A stretch of DNA of 64,000 bases, taken from contig CAKOMG010000003.1 in assembly GCA_934096585.1 (NCBI GenBank), forward strand, positions 62,001-126,000, in the 5' to 3' direction. The translations under genes were made by a program, and so were the position numbers. The notes beneath the pieces are model-generated. The model was not told where the DNA came from. It searched no databases and saw nothing but the letters and a program-made list of their open reading frames with translations. This document shows, piece by piece, positions 37,701 through 47,200 of this stretch; the first letter of the stretch is position 1; each line of letters starts with the position of its first letter. Source of the stretch: an uncultured Bacilli bacterium (GTDB taxonomy: Bacteria; Bacillota_I; Bacilli_A; ML615J-28; CAG-698).

Positions 37701-37855
37701 AAATCATCAGTTATTTGAGTCTTATCAACATTTGAGAATAAATCACTGTATGTTTTTTCCAAAATTTTATTTTCATCTTCGCTACAAGCTGAAAGTCCTA
37801 ATACAGCAACAATAACTAACATGAAAATTGAAACAATCCTCATTAATTTCTTCAT
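34769..37855 (-). CDS. Ig-repeat lipoprotein (1028 residues), paralogue of the next upstream gene
   Basis: Lipobox LSAC (C24). Residues about 30-110 resemble an atrophied bacterial Ig domain (FPTKVGDVTISYISTNAKVI); three further Ig-like domains lie at about 113-198, 199-282 and 287-370, sharing the signature WxYSV.G...V. The 650-residue C-terminal part has no family I know; it contains KNAKNYTFHAVETQTY, matching KQLKSYTLDFK-like segments in the 929-residue neighbour, so the two are paralogues. The last 20 or so residues are aromatic (YLWIYFYI). No catalytic residues are evident. AAAGGA precedes the ATG. Confidence 0.82.
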   Translation of the reverse strand: MKKLMRIVSIFMLVIVAVLGLSACSEDENKILEKTYSDLFSNVDKTQITDDLSFPTKVGDVTISYISTNAKVIANNGNVNRPDEDTAVYVIIKLTYKNTTLEKNEVFNVIAAEKVPSIQVTCEKTSIAKGESIDLKVSIVNTEEKSYSWNYSVEGLLQVEVNTLKCVGNVKEDTVVTVTAVLDSDNTVKSSFEITVVAPTVEFTSATNEITLGDAISLNVNATNIENKKVIWSVSDPSILTVSASNVLTVLNDVENDTQVTVTATLQDNQEISFSKTFTVKHKLVPTIQVLTTHVGKISKGDRIKLEVAVTDAKIGTYSWSYSVQGLVEVTDTDELIVLKTVKVDTTVNVKVTLDEDKSIYDSVTFVVKAQLVAGNNGDLTSQMIEEIGNENITVTGVVTDYYHDYQQSFNNSTNSYDMTVKMEEGKWFGSWCHSSNKNTVLTNIYKRGTEQVTDVNGVTGHALKSVYIDKNNAAKDETVKDYNSVPSLWETNHLWNHLGNLDINKFAYDSDTNRYYYIIDDTKEEDLYLMTYLAYSLTPMLEDTFFELYFIVEDGHITKMVAQTEILLYGADVQEDATGDSYTVAELSFSAMGSTTVEDPAPYEAPEYADKLEAALTSIKNAKNYTFHAVETQTYAPSGDSGDYEIQSASTTSGPVKKLASRVADNTSANGTVGIYGQVTENAVLFAKTGKYDYSMDDKIYFTKYSGYYDYDTTDGSFDGFEYNTSLKTLAGVKRYIGEMFDVMPQFNISPNIFKLQGAVSINGKTTYTFVLRETAIMRAVALELSAHSYATDASASTSVNFTIKVSDEGELMSVTYPYSLVNGTYMGYITTTFSNIGTTEIAAGTFDSYVPRELKTSWSQYITKYYSPDFSSKTTRDEDTSVVLEAVYGDLAKLMPSPEVFLNVVGDNIFGPFYNWKTVATDQDGNDIYHGYITLTVRTDYADENAKISSEQWDALSDQLTKALNASGLTKDSGNSGNSGSNRYLTFTAKDPVTQEGIEVVIENNGTRYLWIYFYILGDWKLSSNN

Positions 37856-37896
37856 ATTTTTTTCCTTTCCGTTTTCAATAAATCCAATCCCTCAAT

Positions 37897-40686
37897 TTAT
37901 TTCCAAACATAAATAACTAAGTCTAAACTAGAATCAACGGGTGCAACATAAATACCATCTTTTGAGTATTCATCATTAGCATTCTTTGTAAATCCTAATG
38001 ATAATAAATATTCACCGACCTTATTCAATGATGAATCAATTGTATAATCTACATCTAGTGGTACATCGTAATAGAATACTACCGATTGTTTTGCAATGCC
38101 TGTTCCGGTTGGAATATGGATAGTGGTTAGACCAAAGCCATATGTATCACCTAACACATTACCAAAGAATGGCAATTTTTCACCTATATTTTCATCATTA
38201 TAAAATGTTTTTAAATATTCAAGTGCATTAACTTCTGTATCATCTTCAGTTGTAGTAGATTCACTAGATACTTGAATAGTTAATTCACTCCAAGAAGTTG
38301 GAACATTACGTTGTGTAAATTCTATTTTAGTATCTTCTGGTAATTGTGCTGTATTAAAATCAGAATATTTTAACTCAACAACTCCATACATAGAACCTAA
38401 ATAGAAATAGAAACATGCTGATATGATATAACCATCTTTTACAGTAACATAAGGTGTAAATGATGATGTTGAAGAGATATACCCTTCAGTTGCAAATATT
38501 CCGTATAAATTAATATCATTTCCAACACCATAGAAGAAAGTTGAAGCAACTGGACTCATTACCTTATCAACATAATAAGTAATAGTTCCTTCTTTTTCAT
38601 CTATAAAATATTTTGTAAAGATTTCACCAGCAAAGCCAAATGTAGGTTTTGCGTTTTTAAAATCATTTTCATATGCTCTAGTTGCATAAAACTCACCATC
38701 TTTATTAACTGAATACGCATTATATAATTTATCATTGAATTTATGATAACCATAAGCATCATTAGTGTTTGGAGTATGTATTTCTTCTCCTTTTGATGAA
38801 TATTTCACACTATATGGAACAAAATAACAATCATTTTCAGTTATTGTTTCCACAAAACCACTTTCAGCAATGCCAGTTGCCATATATGAAGCAACCAATG
38901 ATTTAAAATCCAAAGTATAAGATTTTAATTGTTGCATATTTTTAATTGCTGTGTTTAATTCATCATGAATTGGATCATGTACATATTTTTGAATACTTGG
39001 AACTTCCACAGTATCACCATAATTAACTGCAACAATTAACTCTTGTATTCCTCTATATCCCGGTGAAATTGTATAATCGTCGCCACTTTTAGCATAAATT
39101 CCTAATACTTCTCCATCATCAATAATTAATGAAAAACCATTAACAATAAAGCTGTATGGATTTGCTGAAGCAACCATCTTAGCAGCTAAAGTCGAATCTT
39201 GGCCAACATAATCATATCTCCAAGTATCTTCATTAAATGCAAAATCACTTACCTTTAAGCCTTTAAAATTGTTATATAAACCTGAATCAACAAAACTTAC
39301 TTGTTTATCATTATCATCAAGCATTGGTTCAAATTGTTCTTCATTAGTGAAACTAACTCCCACTTGACAGGCTAAATCATTATGATTTTTAAAATATAAC
39401 CCACTCATAGTACCAGTTGCACTATTTTCATATTCAGAATACCAATTAGTACCATCCATTGCAGTTTTTACTGTTAATGTCGCAGTTTGATAAAGATTTG
39501 TGCTAATACCAAATTTATATAAACTAATATTGATATAGCCTTCAAATCCAATTTTATCTGCTGTCAATTTATCTAACATATCTTGACTTAGTGTAGGTCT
39601 AGCAGTAATTGTAATAATTTTTGTTGCACTCTTTTTAGGATTAGCAACACTTGTAGCAACTACTTCTATTATTTTATCTCCATCAACAGACTTTGCTGTT
39701 AAACGACCTTCTGGAGTAATCGATGCATATTCATTTCCTGTCTTAATAGACCATGTAACGCCAGCATCACTTCCATCCTCATTAACCACGGCTGTCAAAT
39801 TAATTGATTTTCCAGATTTCACTTCACTAGAACCACTGATGCCTACTGTAACATTTTCAAATGGATCTTTGGCTTTAAATGTTTCAGTTTTAGAATAAGG
39901 ACCTACTTCATCATTTCTTACAGCTGCAACACTATATTCAAAATCAGAATATAAAGAACTCACTTGATAACTATTATTTTTTGCTAATCTTGGGTTACCA
40001 TTAATTTTAACCAAATAGGCTGTTGCACCATCAACTCTATTCCATGTAATTAAACCATCACTTGATATTTTGACGTTAATTGGGGCAGCTAAATCAATAG
40101 CAGGAGCTTTTTTAACTGTTATTGTTTTATTAACAGAAACGTTTGGGTTTGAATTCAATGTTGCTGTTAAAACAACTACAGTATCGTAATTAACATCCTT
40201 GATGACAGATAATACATTTGTTTTGGAAATTGAAACAACATTTTGAACCGAATAACTCCATGTGATTGATTTATTCTTTGATCCTATAACATTAATGCCT
40301 AAATCTATTGTTTGACCTTTATAAATTTCTTTAGTGTCATTTTTAATTTCAACTTTTGGAGCAATAATATTAAATACTTTAGTATTTATTACACTTGAAT
40401 CATCTTTTAATGAACCAATTACCGCAACAGTTGTATCTTCAGTTAAATCATTTTTAATTGTCAAAACATTATTTTCATCAATTGTGGCTAAACTATTATC
40501 AGATAGCATTAAAGAATATTCACTTTTACTATTTTTAACTTTTACGTAAATCTCCGTATTATCACCAGCAATCAAATCATATACATCAGCACTAATTTCA
40601 ATTGTTGGTTTTTCAGATCCACAAGCAAATAATGTGAATGAAGAAACTATAAATAATATAAATAATAATATTTTTTTATTTTTCAT
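37897..40686 (-). CDS. Ig/fibronectin-repeat lipoprotein (929 residues)
   Basis: Lipobox LFAC (C22). Two Ig-like domains (27-108, 110-192, the second with WSYSVQNVVSI), a fibronectin type III domain (200-272: TWNRVDGATAYLVKING), a Big_2-type domain (278-364: VTWSIKTGNEYASITPEGRLTA), then an unassigned C-terminal region (370-929) that parallels that of the 1028-residue protein. No enzyme motif is seen. GGAGG precedes the ATG, 9 bp after the upstream stop region. Lipid-anchored surface protein, binding role likely but unproven. Confidence 0.82.
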   Translation of the reverse strand: MKNKKILLFILFIVSSFTLFACGSEKPTIEISADVYDLIAGDNTEIYVKVKNSKSEYSLMLSDNSLATIDENNVLTIKNDLTEDTTVAVIGSLKDDSSVINTKVFNIIAPKVEIKNDTKEIYKGQTIDLGINVIGSKNKSITWSYSVQNVVSISKTNVLSVIKDVNYDTVVVLTATLNSNPNVSVNKTITVKKAPAIDLAAPINVKISSDGLITWNRVDGATAYLVKINGNPRLAKNNSYQVSSLYSDFEYSVAAVRNDEVGPYSKTETFKAKDPFENVTVGISGSSEVKSGKSINLTAVVNEDGSDAGVTWSIKTGNEYASITPEGRLTAKSVDGDKIIEVVATSVANPKKSATKIITITARPTLSQDMLDKLTADKIGFEGYINISLYKFGISTNLYQTATLTVKTAMDGTNWYSEYENSATGTMSGLYFKNHNDLACQVGVSFTNEEQFEPMLDDNDKQVSFVDSGLYNNFKGLKVSDFAFNEDTWRYDYVGQDSTLAAKMVASANPYSFIVNGFSLIIDDGEVLGIYAKSGDDYTISPGYRGIQELIVAVNYGDTVEVPSIQKYVHDPIHDELNTAIKNMQQLKSYTLDFKSLVASYMATGIAESGFVETITENDCYFVPYSVKYSSKGEEIHTPNTNDAYGYHKFNDKLYNAYSVNKDGEFYATRAYENDFKNAKPTFGFAGEIFTKYFIDEKEGTITYYVDKVMSPVASTFFYGVGNDINLYGIFATEGYISSTSSFTPYVTVKDGYIISACFYFYLGSMYGVVELKYSDFNTAQLPEDTKIEFTQRNVPTSWSELTIQVSSESTTTEDDTEVNALEYLKTFYNDENIGEKLPFFGNVLGDTYGFGLTTIHIPTGTGIAKQSVVFYYDVPLDVDYTIDSSLNKVGEYLLSLGFTKNANDEYSKDGIYVAPVDSSLDLVIYVWK

Positions 40687-40695
40687 ACGTTCCTC

Positions 40696-41259
40696 CTAAT
40701 ACACGAAAGATATAGTGATTGTAACATCTTTATTAGAATCACTAATAAATGATGCTACAATTCTTTCTATATTTTTATTATCATTATTTTGAACAATAAC
40801 ATCAGCAATACTATTAATTGGTAACTTCTCAATACCAATGAAATCACAAAAATAGAATTTTTTAATGCTCAAATTTAAATCGTCTTTTAATTCAAATGAT
40901 CTAATATATTGTTCGTCAAATACTACATTTACATAATCTCTACGATTATATTCATCCAATGTATAAGAATTCTCATTAGATTCTAAAACATATTTAGAGT
41001 TTAATTTAGATTCCGTCACAGAAACATCGCAATTATTTTCATTAAATTTAACTTTTATTAAAGACTTATAAACAGTTACTTCTTTATCATTAACGTTATA
41101 TTCTAATGAAACCTGTTTAGCACTATCTAGACTTGTTTCAAAATACTTATTATATTTATCAGTCATCTTTTTAATATCAGAATCATTGTTACAGCCAAAT
41201 AAACTAATAGAGAAAAGACAAATAACAAATAATAAAGTTAATTTAAAAATATTTTTCAT
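40696..41259 (-). CDS. Small lipoprotein, unknown
   Basis: A 187-residue protein with a signal peptide and lipobox LFGC (C23). The rest alternates beta-strand-like and polar segments with many Asn, Asp and Lys; no known domain. Its ATG overlaps the last base of the protease stop codon (TAATG) and GGGAGG precedes it, so translation is probably coupled to the protease gene, which suggests a partner or immunity-like role, but the sequence does not show which. Confidence 0.72.
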   Translation of the reverse strand: MKNIFKLTLLFVICLFSISLFGCNNDSDIKKMTDKYNKYFETSLDSAKQVSLEYNVNDKEVTVYKSLIKVKFNENNCDVSVTESKLNSKYVLESNENSYTLDEYNRRDYVNVVFDEQYIRSFELKDDLNLSIKKFYFCDFIGIEKLPINSIADVIVQNNDNKNIERIVASFISDSNKDVTITISFVY

Positions 41260-44200
41260 TATTTACCTCCCTTATTAAATTTATTTATGAATGGATTAGA
41301 TTCTTCAACAATATTTTCAACATATTCATCATAAGATTCAAGTAATACATTATATTTATCTAATGATAATAATGCTCTTTCATCACCTTTTAAAGCTGTT
41401 AATCTAGATGCAATTGTTAATAAAGTATCAATATTATCAACTGAGAAAGTTGAAGGAAGACTATCAATAATCTTTTGTAACTCTTTAACTTTTGTTGAAG
41501 CAGTTAAAAATTTTAAATTTTTAATAGTTTCATTAGCAGTATAAACATAGTTATACATATTTTCCCATATTTCTTCAGTATATCCAAATTTAGTATAATC
41601 AGTTTTAATACCATTATATGATGTTAAAGCTTTTGATACCAATTCTTCATTCGCTAAAGTAATTGTTTCAATGTCTTTTAATTTGTTATAGTAATTAATA
41701 TAGTCAACCATATTTTGTTCCATAGCAACATAATTACTTCTTTCAGCTTGACTAGCTTTGCCAAAGAAAGCTTCATAAACCAATGTATCATAGCCTACTA
41801 AATTATCATTATCAGGCAAAATCATTTTAATAGCCTCTTTTTTACCTGCTAAATCTTTAAAATTAAAGTAGCATAGTTCATAGTTAAACAAATCAAATGC
41901 TGAATGTAACAACTCATAGCCAGGATCATTCTCATCTAATTTAACATTTGAATTAAATGTACTTTCAAGAGTTGGTGCTGTGACACTTCTAAATTCTACT
42001 TCTTGTAAATTATTGAAGCCATAAAATGCAAAGTCACCAATTAATTCTAATTGATCTGGCAATATTATTTTATAAACATTTTTATTTGTATTACCAGCAT
42101 ATGTATCAATCCTTGCAGTATTATCTAAAACTTGAATTGTTGAAACTCTTAAATTACCTGGAATTGCTTTTAATTCATATTTATTAGTTGGAAGTGTTAC
42201 ATATAAAATACCATGATCTAATAATGCATAATCATTAATTCTTCCTGTTACTGCTTTATTATCATCATTCATATAATAGAATGAATTCAAATTAGTGCAA
42301 CCATTAAATACAAATTGATCTACAAATTTAATATTATTTGAGAAAACAAATTCAACAAGATTTACACAATTACTAAATGCGCCTTCTCCTAATGAAGTAA
42401 CATTTAAAGCGTCAAATGTAGTGAATTTAGCATTTTGGAATGCATAGGCACCAATTTCTGTAATATTGTTTCCAACAATTTCTCCTTTAATTGGAGCACT
42501 TGCAAATGCTGCTTCACCAATTTTATCTACGTTACTTAAATCAATATTTTCAAGTGATGTACATGAAGCGAATGCATATTTTTTGATTTCATAAACATTT
42601 TCTAAATTTATATCAGTCAATAATTCACAACCTGCAAAACTATAATCACCTATTGAATTAATTTCTTTAGGAAGAACAACTGTTTCAAGTTTCTTGCAAT
42701 ATGCAAACATATAATTTCCAATCTCGCTTAATGATTTAGGTAAAGTAATTTCTAATAATCCTTCACATCCTAAAAATGCACCATTACCTATTGAAACTAA
42801 TGTTTCAGGTAATTGAATTGTTGAAATAGTTGGAGCTCCACCATAAGTACTATAGCGACCAAATGCACCTTCACCTATAGTTTCAACAATAGGAATATTA
42901 ATATAATTTAGTGTTTGACAATCCGCAAAGGCATAATCGCCAATTTCTTTTACATTTAATAGATTAGCTGTTTTTAAATATTTACAATTATAGAAAGTCT
43001 CTTTTTCAATAACTGAATCAGTTTTTGATAAATCTATATTTGAAAGTAAAATACAATTTGCAAAACATGCCACACCAAAATGCACATTTCCTTCTTCAGG
43101 CATAACTACTTTCTTTAAAGAACTATTTTTTTGGAAAGCACCCATACCAAATACTGAGTTAGCACCTATTGTAACTTCAATAAGGCCAGTATTGAAAAAT
43201 GCACCTTCACCTACAACAACATTTGCACCTAATGTAACACTTTCGAAAGATGTATTAGAAAATGCATAATCACCAATTTCAACAACACTAGATAGATTAT
43301 TGACATTTCTAATTCCTTTACATGCATAAAATGCATAATTGCCAACTTTACTGCCTCTTTCAGCAGCAAATGTGACACTAGTTAAAGATTCACAATTTTT
43401 AAATGCATAATCATTAATTACAATATTCTTATTCATAAATGTAATCGAATTAACATTTGCCCCTGTGAATGCACCAGCATTAATTGTTGTATATTTTTCA
43501 TCAATTACTAAATCACTAAAATCTTTATTACCAATAGCAAGAATGATTGTGTTTCCATCTTTATTTGTTAAGAATCCACTTATAGTATCATAAGAATAAT
43601 TTTGATTTGTTGAAGTAACAATATTTTCAATTTTAGTTTCCCTAAATGCAGAGCCTAAAATATTTTCGATATATGTTCTTTCATTTAAAACTAATTCTTT
43701 TAATGCAGTACATCTAAAGAAAGCATATTCGCCTAATGTAATACTATTATTAGGAAGAGTAAATGTTGTTAAACTCTCACAATTATAAAATGCTTGTTCA
43801 TCAATCAAACTTAAAGAACCCATAATATTAAATTCCTTCAAACTGTAGCAATCACTAAATGCACCATATTCAATACTATATATATCATTATGTAAATTGA
43901 CGGTTTTTAAATTTTCACACTTGGCAAAAGCAAACTTAGGAATAAAAGTTGTATTATAGATATCAACAGAAATTAATCCACTACTTGCAAACATTTTTTC
44001 TGATAACTTTGTATTTTCGGCAAGAACAACATTAGTTAAATTAGAACAATTTAAAAATATTGCTTCACCAGCATTTCTTAATTCAGATAAATCAACAGAT
44101 TTAAGTGAAGTACAATTTTCGAATGCATTTGCGCCTATTGCATATACTTTTGATAAATCAATTTCTTTTAATGATTCACAACCATTAAATGCTGAAGTAC

Positions 44201-47200
44201 CAATAACATAAGCATTCTCAATATTAATTTCTTCTAATTTTTCATCTTTGCAAAATGCATATTCACGAATGAACTTGATTGTTTTTGGTAAGACAACTTT
44301 CTTTAAACTTGCACAATTGTAAAACGCATATTTTTGAATTTCTTCAACTCCATCAGGAATAACAACAGATGTAATTGATGTATTCATAGAAGGAATTTTA
44401 TTCTTATCATAATCATCATCAGTAAGTTCTATTGAATTATCGGTATCATATAAACAGAATGCATAAGCACCAATATATAATATACCTTCATCATCAGGAA
44501 TTACTACTTCTCCTCCAAGTCCTTTATAGGCTACTAAAACACGATTTTCAATGACAAATTCGCTTTTAATAGTAACACGAAGTTTTGCCAATAAAGTAGA
44601 TCCTTTAACAGATAATGTAATATATGTGCTTCCTTCTTTTAATCCCGTAACAATACCATCTTGGTCAACTGTTGCTACTAATGGATTTGATGAAGCATAA
44701 GTAAATTCATAATTATCTTTTGCATACCATGGATCAAAGTCAAATGCTAATTGAATCTTTTCGCCAGGATAGAATGACACCCCTCCGTTTAAGCTTGATA
44801 TAAATGTTCTACCCCCTGTAGCACCTATTTCACTAGTCTGTGCAGAACGGGAATATGCAAACAATGTATCAAAGTAGGAAAATTTAATATCTTTTATCTT
44901 TTCACTGCTTACATCAGAACTAACAACATTATTTGTACTATTTTTATTTTCTTTTACATTTAGAATCAAAACAGCTTGTTTTCCATCCATTGTTTCACGA
45001 ACAGTTATCGTGGCTTTACCTGCTTTAACTCCTTTAGCAATACCTTCTGTTACCTCAACTACTTTTTCATTTGAACTATTCCAAGAAAGATGAGATAAAT
45101 AATCTTTATTTTCATCAACTGAACTATCAGCAGTAGCCAAATATTTAGTTAAATCAATTGCTTCACCTTCATTAACTGATAAAATCATCAAATCAGTTCC
45201 ATCCATTGTTCCATCTTTTGTAAATTTAAAGTCACCCTTTGTGCCAGGTAGTTGACATAAATAGATGTTGGAATTAAGTGCATAATCATCAATTGAAAAG
45301 GCTAAAGCACTAGTTATTAAACTATCATCATAAATTCGATCTAAATAATCAGTAATCTCAAATCTTACTGTTGTATCACTATTTCTTTCTGAATAAACAG
45401 GAATTGGATTGTCACTTAAAAATGTATAACTTGATGATGATGTAAATATGATTGGTGTGATACTCATAGCATATTGATTATCATATACAGTCATATTAAT
45501 ATAATAACGATCTTTCTTTAATGTCTTATCGTAAATCTTTTCATAAGTTACTTTTTTTAGTACTGGAGCTTCATTATCTAAGTAGAAATCAAAATCGAAT
45601 GTATTTCTAACATTAGTATTTAATCCGCCATCTCCATAATCAAGTGATCCAACCATCTTAAATTCATATTGTCTATTATTAACTAATCCTAAATTTTTAG
45701 ATTTAAGTTTTAAAAAGTCATAATAAGGAATTGGAGTTCCATTTTGTGGATGGGCTTTATTAGCATTATAATCAACATATTCCCATACAACTTTACCAGT
45801 TGTTTTGTCAGTGATTGTATAATGCATTTCCTTTGCATTTCTTAATAAACCACCGTAAACAGCAGATATTCCATCAATTGAGCCTAGTGTGTCACTTAAA
45901 GCTATTTTATCCTTTGATGCAGGAATTGGATCATATAAGTTTGTATCAATATCATATAAATATGTTCCAAGTGGAATGATATAATTATAGTAGTATGATC
46001 CATATGGTGTTGTTGCAAAATAATCTGCTTTAATTTTATCTTCTTCATCAATTGAAGCATCATGAGCTTCGCTTTCTACTTCATAATAAGTTTTATCAAA
46101 TAAAGGAGCTTCTAGCCAATCACCATAAAACGCCAAGAATGGAATATTTAAATCTATACCATCAGTTTCATTATTTTCAAGTTTAACAAAACCTTCAACA
46201 TACATTCCATAAGGGAATAGTTTATCAATAGTTTGTTTATCTTTTTCTGTTAAAACATATTTAACAGTCACTTTAGCCGTTTGATTTGGTCCGACTGTTA
46301 ATATATTATCAACAATTTTACCATTTTCTTTAACACTGAATGTAGCTTTTCCATCAAGTAATTGAGCCATTTCACGTACATGTGTTTCATCACTTGTTGA
46401 AACAGATTCAGTCATACCAATCAAGCTTAGGGTATATTTTAATGTTTCATTAGATGTATTCACAACATTAAATTCCATATTGTAAATACCACTTCTAGTT
46501 TTATCATCGAATAATTCTAATTTACTCTTTTCATTGCCATCAACAGTTAAATAAGCTTTAGTATTAACAGCGTTAAATAATGAGGCAAGACCAGCGCCTT
46601 GTTTACGCGGTGAATAAGGATTGCCTTCTTCATTTATAATTATGGATGCAGTTGACATCATATATTGATTTGCAAGAACAGAGATTTCTTTAGCTGTTTT
46701 AGTAGGGTATTTTTCCTTTAAGAATTGTCTAATCAACACCATTACACCACATAAGTTTGGTGTAGCCATTGAGGTACCTGATAAATTATCATATTTACCG
46801 CCAGGGATACTAGATTTAATATTACCTCCATGAGCAGTAATTTCAGGTTTTAATCTTAAATCAGGAGTAGGACCCCAACTTGAGAAGTCAGACATAAATG
46901 GTCCTGCTTGATTTTTATAACTAATTTTTAAAGTACCAGACGACTTTGCAGCTAATATAGTTCCATCATCTTTTGAAATCGAGATTGTTGGAATATGATC
47001 TGTTTTACCCATTGACATCATAATATCGCCATCAATATTGTTATAAATTATACAAGCAACAGCACCTGCGTTTTTAGCTTGTAAGGCTTTGTCCTCAAAG
47101 GAATTATCTCCTCTTCTTACTAAAGCAATTTTACCTTTAACATCGATATCACCAGTATAATTTATTCTTTTACCAACACCAGGAATAGTAACATACTCAA

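Noticed and set aside
41995..44490. CRISPR-like periodicity in the LRR region
   Set aside because: The period is in codons of one open reading frame, DNA repeats are not identical and there are no spacers.
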